Below are positions 8,084-14,645 of a DNA stretch of 20,344 nucleotides, one piece after another. The DNA is taken from the NCBI GenBank assembly GCA_020024115.1, contig JAHHUF010000023.1:1-20344 (forward strand), in the 5' to 3' direction. The notes below the pieces were generated by a model. That model had not been told where the DNA came from. It saw only the letters and a program-made list of their open reading frames with translations, and made no database searches. A program made the translations under genes and the position numbers. The stretch is from Anaerofilum sp. (GTDB taxonomy: Bacteria; Bacillota; Clostridia; Oscillospirales; Ruminococcaceae). Position 1 is the first letter of the stretch. Every line of letters begins with the position of its first letter.

Positions 8084-8148
8084 AGAACGGTAGCACACAG
8101 ATGGATAACGATTCAGACGAAGCGGAAACTGCGTGGAATAGGCGTTCT
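8084..8148 (+). ncRNA. Nested-stem RNA element in the CNNM-gene leader (unassigned)
   Basis: AGAACG (8084-8089) pairs with CGTTCT (8143-8148). Inside it CACACAG (8094-8100) pairs with CTGCGTG (8129-8135) with one mismatch, leaving asymmetric internal loops GTAG and GAATAGG and a purine-rich apex with a possible GCGG-AAA-CTGC mini-hairpin. This layout, followed 20 bases later by a terminator, resembles a riboswitch aptamer. It does not match the M-box, yybP-ykoY, TPP, c-di-GMP or fluoride consensus sequences I can recall. A 21-codon reading frame (8101-8166) overlaps it. Confidence 0.4.
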
Positions 8149-8166
8149 GTACAAAAGATAGAATAA
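8101..8166 (+). CDS. Possible acidic leader peptide (21 residues)
   Basis: ATG at 8101 opens a 21-codon frame whose first residues are very acidic (MDNDSDEAE) and whose last are basic; it ends three bases before a terminator stem. The only purine-rich ribosome-like sequence (GGAAG, 8081-8085) is 15 bases away, too far for efficient initiation, and the start codon falls inside the predicted nested stem. It is therefore more likely an accident of the RNA element. It is recorded because acidic leader peptides are known to sense low magnesium and the downstream protein is of a magnesium-linked family. Confidence 0.15.
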   Translation: MDNDSDEAETAWNRRSVQKIE

Positions 8167-8168
8167 AA

Positions 8169-8210
8169 GGGCATAGCTTTTGCTGTTTTGGCAAAAGCTG
8201 TGTCTTTTTG
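8169..8210 (+). terminator. Intrinsic terminator or attenuator inside the CNNM-gene leader
   Basis: GGGCATAGCTTTTGC (8169-8183) pairs with GCAAAAGCTGTGTCT (8191-8205), including some G-U pairs, around a TGTTTTG loop. TTTTT follows, with more T at 8213-8218. It ends no complete upstream gene if transcription starts near 8057, so it may be conditional. CAAAAG (8152-8157) could pair with CTTTTG (8177-8182) as an anti-terminator. It could also be the delayed terminator of ilvD, 200 bases upstream. Confidence 0.7.
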
Positions 8211-8237
8211 TATTTTTTGAGCAGAAAATAAGGCAAA

Positions 8238-8286
8238 GCCGCCAGCCTATCAAAAGGGCGGTCGCCATCTAAGGCGTTAAGGAGGG
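8238..8286 (+). promoter_or_regulatory. Tandem hairpins abutting the CNNM-gene ribosome site
   Basis: CCGCC (8239-8243) pairs with GGCGG (8257-8261), then CGCC (8263-8266) pairs with GGCG (8273-8276). GGAGGG (8281-8286) follows four bases later, eight bases before the ATG at 8295. Two helices stacked this close to the ribosome site could gate translation. Confidence 0.45.
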
Positions 8287-8294
8287 TATTTATT

Positions 8295-9584
8295 ATGTTG
8301 GGTTCCGTTGTATTATTGGTACTCTTGACTGCCACAAATGCAATCTTTGCAAGTGCAGAAATTGCAGTTATTTCCACAAATGAAACAAGATTGAAACTGC
8401 TTGCAGAAGAAGGAAACAAGGCAGCAAAGCGGCTGCTTTATTTGACAAAACAGCCTGCAAAGTTTTTGGCAACCATTCAGGTGGCAATCACATTGGCAGG
8501 TTTGCTCAGCAGTGCCTTTGCAGCAGAAAATTTTGCAACACCGCTCACACAATGGCTAATTTCAGTTAGTGTGCCAATTGCAGAATCGGTGCTGCGGGCT
8601 GTTTCGCTTTTGGTGATTACAGTTATCTTGGCATACTTTAACTTGATTTTTGGCGAATTGGTGCCAAAGCGTGTGGCGATGAAACAGGCAGAATCTTTGG
8701 CACTGAGGCTTTCAGGGCTGCTGTATTTGGTTGCAAAATGCTTTGCACCATTGGTGGGGCTGCTGACAGTTTCTACAAACGCCGTGCTGAAATTGTTGGG
8801 CATCAATCCGAACGAAGAAGATGAGACTGTTTCAGAGGAAGAAATTCGGATGATGGTGGCTCAGGGTCGTTTGCAGGGAAGCATCAAACAGCATGAAAAT
8901 GAAATTATTCAAAATATTTTTGAATTTGATGATACAACCGCAGAGCAACTTTGCACCCATCGCACTGACCTGTGTATGTTGGATATACAAGAATTTGAAC
9001 ACTGGGAAGAAATTATCTGCAAAAGCCGATTTACCTATTACCCTATTTATGAACAGGAAAAAGATGATGTTGTAGGAATTTTGAGTGCAAAAAAATATTT
9101 TCGATTGAAAAACAGAAATATAAAAGAAGAAGTTTTACAGAAAACTTTATCCAAACCAATGTTTTTGTTAAAAAGTATGAAAGCAGACAGAGTGTTTGCT
9201 GCACTTCAAACCGAAAAACAGGGTATTGCACTGTTGGTGGATGAACATGGCGGACTGTATGGCATGATTACACTGCATGACCTGCTGGAAGCGTTGGTGG
9301 GTGATTTAGATTATGAAGGAACAGGACAGGAAGAACCCATTCGCAAAATTGGAGAAAATATGTGGAAGGTAGGTGGTATGATAGCTCTGTCGGCAGTGGC
9401 AAAAGCATTGGAATTAAAATTGCCAAACGAACACCATGAAACATTAAATGGCTTGATTTATCAGCTTTTGGGATATGTTCCGCAGGACGGAGAAACCCCA
9501 GAATGTAGTGGCTATGGTCTGCATATTCAGGTGAAAAGTGTGAAACAGCATCGTGTTGAATATGCGTTGATTGAAAAACAATAA
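8295..9584 (+). CDS. CNNM/CorC-family membrane protein with CBS domains
   Basis: This 429-residue protein has the architecture often labelled hemolysin-like. An N-terminal DUF21/CNNM membrane domain has three to four helices (about residues 1-30, 55-85, 95-125 and 130-155) and the conserved FGELVPKR turn. A CBS-domain pair follows (about residues 195-340, with LLVDEHGGLYGMITLHDLLEALVGD), then a C-terminal CorC_HlyC domain ending in a short beta region. Characterised relatives such as bacterial CorC and MpfA are linked to Mg2+ export or resistance, with CBS domains binding nucleotide. That role is inferred here; a hemolysin function should not be assumed. GGAGGG precedes the ATG. It is a single gene behind a structured leader, ending at a terminator shared with udk. 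Confidence 0.88.
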   Translation: MLGSVVLLVLLTATNAIFASAEIAVISTNETRLKLLAEEGNKAAKRLLYLTKQPAKFLATIQVAITLAGLLSSAFAAENFATPLTQWLISVSVPIAESVLRAVSLLVITVILAYFNLIFGELVPKRVAMKQAESLALRLSGLLYLVAKCFAPLVGLLTVSTNAVLKLLGINPNEEDETVSEEEIRMMVAQGRLQGSIKQHENEIIQNIFEFDDTTAEQLCTHRTDLCMLDIQEFEHWEEIICKSRFTYYPIYEQEKDDVVGILSAKKYFRLKNRNIKEEVLQKTLSKPMFLLKSMKADRVFAALQTEKQGIALLVDEHGGLYGMITLHDLLEALVGDLDYEGTGQEEPIRKIGENMWKVGGMIALSAVAKALELKLPNEHHETLNGLIYQLLGYVPQDGETPECSGYGLHIQVKSVKQHRVEYALIEKQ

Positions 9585-9586
9585 AA

Positions 9587-9627
9587 CAAAACCGATTGTG
9601 AGATAAAGCACAATCGGTTTTTTATTT
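9587..9627. terminator. Bidirectional terminator between the CNNM gene and udk
   Basis: AAACCGATTGTG (9589-9600) and CACAATCGGTTT (9609-9620) form a perfect 12-pair stem with an eight-base loop. T-rich tracts lie on both strands (TTTTTT on the right; TTTTGTTTT when read leftward). It serves the rightward CNNM gene and the leftward udk gene. Confidence 0.88.
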
Positions 9628-9639
9628 TGAGGTATTTGA

Positions 9640-10275
9640 TTATAAATCGGTTGTTTCACTGGCTTCGCCCAAATGGCTGGCAACACGATGCACCAACATT
9701 TCAAATGCAACACGATTCTTGCCACCTTCTGGAATGATGATGTCTGCACGGCATTTGCTGGGTTCTACAAATTGTTCGTGCATGGGCTTGACAGTGGACA
9801 GATATTGATTGATGACGCTTTCCAAAGTTCTGCCGCGTTTGTTGACATCTCGAACAATTCGTCTCAAAATGCGAACATCCGCATCGGTATCCACAAATAC
9901 TTTGATGTCCATTAAATCACACAAAACAGGACTGGAAAAAATTAAAATTCCTTCTACAATAATGACAGAAGCAGGATGAACAACAACTGTTTCATCGGTT
10001 CGGTTGTGAATGGTGTAGTCATAAACAGGACATTCAACCGATTTTCCTTCTTTCAGTTGGGTGAGATGTTCAATAAAAAGATTGGTGTCAAATGCGTCGG
10101 GGTGGTCATAGTTTAGCAAGCAGCGTTCCTCATAGGGCATATTATCATGTTGCTTGTAATAATTGTCATGGTAAATGATGCTGACATCTTTGCCAAACAT
10201 TTCTTTTAAACGGCGTGTCAGCGTGGTTTTTCCGCTGCCTGTACCACCTGCAATTCCAATCACCATTGTATTCAT
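9640..10275 (-). CDS. udk: Uridine/cytidine kinase
   Basis: It phosphorylates uridine and cytidine to UMP and CMP in pyrimidine salvage. The 211 residues are typical. Visible features are the P-loop GGTGSGKT near residue 10, YHDNYYK, the nucleoside-binding stretch NYDHPDAFD, CPVYDYTIHNRTDETV, Walker-B-like VIVEGILIF and the lid region DVNKRGRTLESVINQY. ATG at 10275 has AAAGGAG ten bases upstream; a second Met at codon 4 is possible but less well spaced. It lies 16 bases after the M20 amidohydrolase stop codon, with its ribosome site beginning close to that stop, so the two are probably cotranscribed. Confidence 0.94.
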   Translation of the reverse strand: MNTMVIGIAGGTGSGKTTLTRRLKEMFGKDVSIIYHDNYYKQHDNMPYEERCLLNYDHPDAFDTNLFIEHLTQLKEGKSVECPVYDYTIHNRTDETVVVHPASVIIVEGILIFSSPVLCDLMDIKVFVDTDADVRILRRIVRDVNKRGRTLESVINQYLSTVKPMHEQFVEPSKCRADIIIPEGGKNRVAFEMLVHRVASHLGEASETTDL

Positions 10276-10291
10276 AGTCTACACTCCTTTT

Positions 10292-11710
10292 TTAATATTC
10301 CTGTTTTGGGGGCAAAGGACAAATGTATCCGTTTGGAACATCCTCCAAAAATTCTTTTTTTGCCAAAGCAAGCAAATCGGAATCCATAGCAGCTTTTGCA
10401 CCCGCCAAAGCCAGAATTTTGGCTGCCTGCATGGTTCCTTTTTTGCCAATGCTGCTGTTGCTTTGGGCGGTCAGCTGCCAAGTGTGACCGCCTGTTCCAA
10501 TGGCAGCACAGGCAAGATAGAATTGTGCTGTGGGTGCACAATAGCTGGTATCTCCCACATCGGTGCTGCCCATCTCTGCATGGTGAGGCTGGTGGATGTA
10601 GTTCGGAGTATGTGTGTCCAAAGCCAAACCTGCATAATCAGAATAGCGCAAACCACTGGATAAACACGCATTGGCAAGGTTTTCTTTTTGCTGCACAGTG
10701 GGGATGGTTGCTTGAAACTGTTGTGCCAAATCAATGTCGGTTTGTTCAAAAGCAGGTGCACCAAGCTCTTTCATGCAGTCAGCCAAAAGCATACCCAGAG
10801 GACGATTGGGAATGTAATCGCTGCAAGCGTCCACAATAGACCACTCAACCTGTGTTTCAGTCATCAAAGCGGCTCCTTGTGCAACCTTGTTGACACGCTC
10901 AAACAATTCCATCATTTGCTCGACCTTTGGGGCACGGATAAAATAGTGCAATGCGGCGTGGTCGGGAACAACATTGGGAGCAGTACCGCCGGTATCTTTA
11001 TAGGAATAATGCAGCTTTGCGTCAGGAATCATGTGTTCTCTCAGATAGTTGCATCCAACATTCATCAATTCTGCAGCATCCAAGGCACTGCGACCTGCAT
11101 AAGGAGCTGCCGCAGCGTGTGCAGTGATGCCCTTGAACCGATATTCTACCCCAAGCACTGCCAAAGTGCTTGAGCCTGCAATGTGGTTTGCGCTGTCGGG
11201 ATGCCATGTGAATACGGCATCCAGGTTGTCAAACAGCCCTTCTCTTGCCATGTGTGCTTTGCCTGCGCCATCTTCTTCGGCAGGACAGCCAAAAAACTTG
11301 ACCTGTGCTTTTACAATCCCTTGTGCAATCAACTCTTTTAAAATAATTGCTGCACCAAAAGCACCTGAACCCAACATACTATGACCACAGCCATGTCCGG
11401 AAGTGTTTTGCCCAACAGGTTGCTGGACAGCACAGGCTGCTTGCTGAGAAAGTGCCGGCAAAGCATCGTATTCCCCCAAAAAGGCAATCACCGGGCCTTC
11501 GGTTCCGTAGTGTGCAGAAATTGCGGTTGGCAGATTGGCTGCATTGTGTGTGACAGAAAACCCTTCTTGTTCCAGCGCCTGTGCAGTTGCTTGTGCACTT
11601 TTGAACTCTTGCCAGTTCAACTCGGCATATTCCCAGATTTTTTGATTCAGCTCCCAGATAGCAGATTCTTTTTGTTCTGCAATGGTGCAAACTTGTTGTG
11701 ATAAAATCAT
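10292..11710 (-). CDS. M20-family amidohydrolase, AbgB-like
   Basis: This is a zinc/manganese-type M20 peptidase fold that most resembles aminobenzoyl-glutamate hydrolase subunit B, which cleaves p-aminobenzoyl-glutamate from folate breakdown. It may instead act on another N-acyl amino acid or dipeptide. Metal and catalytic motifs are GHGCGHSMLGSG (near residue 105), the CPAEEDGAGK acid pair (near 140), TWHPDS and the C-terminal EMGSTDVGDTSY. The lid domain contains FKGITAHAAAAPYAGRSALDA. Start choice: ATG 11710 (472 residues), with AAAGGGG seven bases upstream. The in-frame ATG at 11785 lies upstream of the likely promoter and would add a spurious hydrophobic stretch. No AbgA partner gene is present. 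Confidence 0.85.
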   Translation of the reverse strand: MILSQQVCTIAEQKESAIWELNQKIWEYAELNWQEFKSAQATAQALEQEGFSVTHNAANLPTAISAHYGTEGPVIAFLGEYDALPALSQQAACAVQQPVGQNTSGHGCGHSMLGSGAFGAAIILKELIAQGIVKAQVKFFGCPAEEDGAGKAHMAREGLFDNLDAVFTWHPDSANHIAGSSTLAVLGVEYRFKGITAHAAAAPYAGRSALDAAELMNVGCNYLREHMIPDAKLHYSYKDTGGTAPNVVPDHAALHYFIRAPKVEQMMELFERVNKVAQGAALMTETQVEWSIVDACSDYIPNRPLGMLLADCMKELGAPAFEQTDIDLAQQFQATIPTVQQKENLANACLSSGLRYSDYAGLALDTHTPNYIHQPHHAEMGSTDVGDTSYCAPTAQFYLACAAIGTGGHTWQLTAQSNSSIGKKGTMQAAKILALAGAKAAMDSDLLALAKKEFLEDVPNGYICPLPPKQEY

Positions 11711-11720
11711 TGAAAAACCC

Positions 11721-11779
11721 CTTTGTATAAAATGGTTTGATATTGATTTTATTATACTTGTTAATACAAAGAGGAGCAA
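11721..11779 (-). promoter_or_regulatory. Promoter and inverted repeat upstream of the M20-udk operon
   Basis: Read leftward, TTGCTC (11779-11774), a 17-base spacer and perfect TATAAT (11756-11751) form a sigma-A-type promoter, with a start near 11744 and a ~34-base leader. CTTTGTAT (plus strand 11721-11728) and ATACAAAG (11764-11771) are perfect inverted arms 35 bases apart. One lies in the promoter spacer and the other just before the ribosome site, so they may form a paired operator. Confidence 0.6.
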
Positions 11780-11791
11780 GAGCAATCTGTT

Positions 11792-12073
11792 TTATTGCAG
11801 GTTAAAATTTTTGTTTTGCTGTGATTTTAAAAGCATATATTTTTGTTTGGTTGCAGCACCGCCACGCAGATGACGCTGGGATTTGTTGACTGCAAGAACA
11901 GCAGCAACCTGTTTTGCCAATGCAGGATTGATTTTTTGCAGTTTGCAAGTTACATCTTTGTGGATTGTGCTTTTGGAAATTTTAAATACACAAGCAGCTT
12001 GCCGTACAGTGCTTTTGTTTTCGATAATGTATTCTGCCAGCAAAACCGCGCGTTCTTCGGGATTTCCTTTCAC
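11792..12073 (-). CDS. spoIIID: Sporulation transcription factor SpoIIID
   Basis: SpoIIID is a small DNA-binding protein of the mother cell that activates and represses many genes after sigma-E becomes active in endospore formers. The protein aligns by eye with Bacillus SpoIIID: a helix-turn-helix around VRQAACVFKISKSTIHKDV, then KLQKINPALAKQV and the very conserved SQRHLRGGAATKQKY. Start choice: GTG 12073, which gives 93 residues, the same length as the B. subtilis protein, with AGGGGG seven bases upstream. The in-frame ATG at 12118 would add 15 unrelated residues and lies upstream of the candidate sigma-E -10 box. There is no sporulation neighbour here. It is read in the same direction as the M20 gene, 81 bases away, without a visible terminator. 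Confidence 0.93.
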   Translation of the reverse strand: MKGNPEERAVLLAEYIIENKSTVRQAACVFKISKSTIHKDVTCKLQKINPALAKQVAAVLAVNKSQRHLRGGAATKQKYMLLKSQQNKNFNLQ

Positions 12074-12104
12074 ATAAATTCCCCCTATTTCCTCATTTTT
12101 ACAA

Positions 12105-12133
12105 TAGGTATGAATCATTAAAAGAGTTTATGT
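12105..12133 (-). promoter_or_regulatory. Candidate sigma-E-type promoter of spoIIID
   Basis: Read leftward, CATACCTA (12112-12105) fits the sigma-E -10 consensus (CATACAnT-like) well. Fourteen bases upstream, ACATAAA (12133-12127) fits the -35 only partly. Transcription would begin near 12098, giving a leader of ~25 bases that contains the ribosome site and the GTG start. A second CATACATA lies at 12136-12129. Confidence 0.4.
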
Positions 12134-12392
12134 ATGTCATAACAAAGCAGAACTGGAACAGTAATTGTTCAGCAAAAAGAAAAACATCCAACTGTTGTAT
12201 GAATTACAAAAAGCAAGTTGTTTTTCTTGTGAAAACAAATAATTGTAAAAAATGTACAAAAAAGCAAATATATAAAAAACATAAAATAAAGGCAATGTAA
12301 GATTTGTGTGGTTGACATTTGAAAACCAATACAATAACAAAGAAAAAATTTCATGAAAAAAGGATTTTTTAATGTCAAGACAATAATTTTTG
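12134..12392. other. AT-rich divergent intergenic region, no gene seen
   Basis: This stretch between the divergent spoIIID and oppA genes is very AT-rich, with A and T runs. I see no gene, no convincing terminator and no repeat in it. Regulatory elements of oppA begin at 12393. Confidence 0.6.
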
Positions 12393-12412
12393 TTATCACT
12401 TTAAAGTGATAA
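12393..12412. promoter_or_regulatory. Perfect 20-bp palindrome upstream of oppA
   Basis: TTATCACTTTAAAGTGATAA is a perfect palindrome whose right end is 35 bases before the oppA -35 box. Its length, symmetry and position suggest a binding site for a dimeric regulator. It is not followed by a T run, so it is not a terminator. Confidence 0.6.
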
Positions 12413-12431
12413 ACTGTTTTTTAGATTTCTT

Positions 12432-12448
12432 TTGTACAATATGTACAT
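12432..12448. promoter_or_regulatory. Twin TGTACA palindromes touching the oppA -35 box
   Basis: TTGTACAA (12432-12439) and ATGTACAT (12441-12448) are two 8-base palindromes with centres nine bases apart. The second shares its last base with the -35 hexamer TTGACA. This is operator-like, but the sequences are short and AT-rich, so chance is possible. Confidence 0.4.
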
Positions 12449-12476
12449 TGACAGAGTGGAATTTTTATATTAAAAT
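12448..12476 (+). promoter_or_regulatory. Strong sigma-A-type promoter of oppA
   Basis: A perfect TTGACA (12448-12453), a 17-base spacer and TAAAAT (12471-12476) predict a start near 12483 and a ~120-base leader. It is among the best promoter matches in the window and fits a highly expressed binding protein. Confidence 0.85.
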
Positions 12477-12523
12477 CTTTCACATGGGTTATGCACATTG
12501 TCCGTGACTCACAATCAATTTTT

Positions 12524-12565
12524 GAATTAGGATTTCTGTGGGGTGGGCTCACTTAATCCAAGTTC
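12524..12565 (+). promoter_or_regulatory. Leader stem-loop of the oppA mRNA
   Basis: GAATTAGGATT (12524-12534) pairs with AATCCAAGTTC (12555-12565) at nine of eleven positions, with an inner GTG (12538-12540)/CAC (12550-12552) helix. It ends about 25 bases before the GGAG ribosome site. It may stabilise the message or modulate translation. Confidence 0.4.
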
Positions 12566-12602
12566 ATAAGTTTTTTAAAAAATGGATAAAGGAGAAAGAA
12601 AA

Positions 12603-14468
12603 ATGAAAAAAGCACTTTCATTGACATTAGCTGCTTCTATGGCAGTTGGTCTGGCAGCTTGCGGTGGCAGTACCAACAGCGGTGACAGCAGCAACGGCGG
12701 CGGTAGCTCCGGCAACGACACCATTGTTATTGCTATGCAGGCAAACTTTGAGGAGAAATGGAATCCTGTAATGGTAGAAAGCGCCTACGATGCACAGGTT
12801 ATGGACCAGATTTTTGTAAATCCTCAGCGTATCAACTTCAACAACGAACTGGAAGACTGGGGCGGCAGTATCCGATTTGAAGAAAATGAGGATGGTACTG
12901 TAACCTATACCGTTAAAGTAAAAGAGGGTATGAAGTTCAGCGATGGCGAAGATGTTACCATTGATGACTATCTGTATACTTTCTATCTTTGCTCTGACCC
13001 ATCCTATACCGGCCCTGCAAGCCTTGCAAGCCAAGATATCAAGGGCATGAAAGAGTATTATTATGATACTGCTGACTATGCAGCAATTGAGGCACAGGTT
13101 GAGTCATATGTTCCTACTGCCGAAGAAATTAAACCTGTTGCAGAGCGTTGGGCAAAAGAAAACCAGATGACCGTTGAGGACTTTATGCCCGAGACCAATG
13201 AAGAAAACTACAACCAGTATATTCTGCCTGAATTGAAAGCTGCTTATAAGCAGAAAGTAATCAAAGAAGGTATGACCGATGGCGTTAAAGTTCCTGAGAT
13301 TGAAGGGGTTAAGCGTGTTGATGACTACACCGCAACTGTTACCTACAATCAATTGAGCATTGTTGGCGACCGTGCTATCAATTTGCCGTATGTTCCTGTA
13401 CATTACTACGGTGAGTTTGAAAAGGGCGATGTAAGTGCCCAGCAGAAGAACATGGTTCCTATGGGAAGCGGCCCATACAAATGGGTAAGTTTTAGTGACA
13501 ATATTGCTTCTTTGACTGCAAACAATGACTACTTTGAGGGTCAGCCAAAAACTCCAAATGTAAAATTTCAGTACATTCCTCCAACAGATACCGTAGCAGA
13601 ATTGGCTGCTGGTCGTATTGATATCGGCAACCCCAACCCTGACCAAGAAACTTTGGACGAGATGGATGCAGGCGGAAACATGAGCTATGAACTGGTTTCC
13701 AATGCCGGTTATGGTTATATGGGTGCGAATGCTGAAAACATGAGCAAAGAAGTTCGTCAGGGTGTCTTCTATCTGATGAACCGTAAGCCTGCTGTTCAGG
13801 GTTATTTTGGTGACTTGGCAAAGGTAATTGAGCGTCCTATGACCACCACTTTGGCAGAGTATCCACAGGATGCAACCGAAGTATACGCATACAGCCCTCA
13901 AAAGGCTTTGGAGAAATTCCAAGAGGCCGGCTACACCCAGAAAGACGGCAAATTAGTAAATGCAAATGGTGAGCAACTGAAAATTGTTGCATATCTGGGC
14001 AGTTCCGGCAAGGGTGACCACCCAGCTGCTGCAATGCTGACTCAGGCTGCAAACGCAATGAAAGAATTGGGCGGCGAGTTGCAAATTCAGGATGTTGATT
14101 TTAATGTTTTGCAGTCTGCTATGAACGATGGCAGTGCAGACCTGTGGTGCATGGCATGGGGTGCTGTAAATAGCTGTGACAAAACTCAGCAGTTCTCCAG
14201 CACCGGTGCACAAAATAAATATCGCATCAAAGATGAAAAGCTGGACGGTATGTTGAAAGAAATTGTTCAGACTGCTGACCCGGAAGCTCGCAAACCTTTG
14301 GTAAGTGATATGCTGGACTATTCTATGGAGCTGGCAATTGAGCTGCCTTTGTATCAGCGTGAAAATGTATGGGGCTACAACACTGACAACCTGAATATGG
14401 ATACTATTCAGAAGTCTAGTGCAAGTTGGGACTACACTAAGTTCCTGTGGCAGATTGAAATGAACTGA
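12603..14468 (+). CDS. oppA: Peptide-binding lipoprotein of an ABC importer (SBP family 5)
   Basis: This is the extracellular, membrane-anchored receptor that captures oligopeptides or dipeptides for the OppBCDF complex encoded downstream. The 621-residue protein has a lipoprotein signal peptide: a short basic start, a hydrophobic core and lipobox LAAC with Cys20. A Gly/Ser/Asn-rich flexible linker follows. Family-5 landmarks include YTVKVKEGMKFSDGEDVTIDDY, PMGSGPYKW and the C-terminal ELPLYQRENVWGY. Start choice: ATG 12603, with AAAGGAG eight bases upstream; ATG 12582 would put charged residues before the signal peptide. Residues ~150-225 are an acidic helical stretch longer than I expect in this region of OppA/DppA. 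The substrate cannot be told from sequence; nickel, haem or sugar-peptide specificity is not excluded. Confidence 0.92.
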   Translation: MKKALSLTLAASMAVGLAACGGSTNSGDSSNGGGSSGNDTIVIAMQANFEEKWNPVMVESAYDAQVMDQIFVNPQRINFNNELEDWGGSIRFEENEDGTVTYTVKVKEGMKFSDGEDVTIDDYLYTFYLCSDPSYTGPASLASQDIKGMKEYYYDTADYAAIEAQVESYVPTAEEIKPVAERWAKENQMTVEDFMPETNEENYNQYILPELKAAYKQKVIKEGMTDGVKVPEIEGVKRVDDYTATVTYNQLSIVGDRAINLPYVPVHYYGEFEKGDVSAQQKNMVPMGSGPYKWVSFSDNIASLTANNDYFEGQPKTPNVKFQYIPPTDTVAELAAGRIDIGNPNPDQETLDEMDAGGNMSYELVSNAGYGYMGANAENMSKEVRQGVFYLMNRKPAVQGYFGDLAKVIERPMTTTLAEYPQDATEVYAYSPQKALEKFQEAGYTQKDGKLVNANGEQLKIVAYLGSSGKGDHPAAAMLTQAANAMKELGGELQIQDVDFNVLQSAMNDGSADLWCMAWGAVNSCDKTQQFSSTGAQNKYRIKDEKLDGMLKEIVQTADPEARKPLVSDMLDYSMELAIELPLYQRENVWGYNTDNLNMDTIQKSSASWDYTKFLWQIEMN

Positions 14469-14496
14469 TTTCGGTTCATTTGGTTTGAAGAGAGCA

Positions 14497-14537
14497 GGGA
14501 ACCCGACTGTGGAAAATTCACAGTCGGGTTCCCTTTT
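14497..14537 (+). terminator. Strong intrinsic terminator after oppA
   Basis: GGGAACCCGACTGTG (14497-14511) pairs perfectly with CACAGTCGGGTTCCC (14519-14533), a 15-pair stem with a seven-base loop, followed by TTTTATAT. It uncouples oppA from the permease and ATPase genes. Confidence 0.92.
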
Positions 14538-14552
14538 ATATCAAAGTTTGTA

Positions 14553-14645
14553 TTAAAGCAACACCGCATAATCAAAACCCAACCGAAAAGTTCAAGTGTT
14601 GCAATGGAGAGTGTTTTGCTTTCTTATTGTGCGGTATTGCTTTAA
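14553..14645. repeat. 93-bp element with 20-bp imperfect terminal inverted repeats
   Basis: The left arm TTAAAGCAACACCGCATAAT (14553-14572) is matched by the reverse complement of 14626-14645 at 18 of 20 positions. Both differences are C/T transitions that would still pair as G-U in RNA. GTGTTGC at 14597-14603 can alternatively pair with GCAACAC in the left arm. No clear target-site duplication is visible. It could be a small non-autonomous mobile element (MITE-like) or a regulatory RNA hairpin. Confidence 0.6.

Noticed and set aside
8221..8294. c-di-GMP-I riboswitch (the GGCAAAGCC...GCCTA stretch)
   Set aside because: The CACGCACAGGGCAAACC half and the tetraloop/receptor arrangement are missing; only a short resemblance remains.
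11711..11785. Upstream ATG (11785) as start of the M20 amidohydrolase, with a hydrophobic leader suggesting export
   Set aside because: The added residues overlap the promoter, there is no ribosome site, and homologues start near MILSQQ; the ATG at 11710 has AAAGGGG.
12169..12399. Leftward frames (67-76 codons) in the spoIIID-oppA gap
   Set aside because: They are Phe/Leu/Ile/Tyr-rich translations of A/T runs with no ribosome site or family match.
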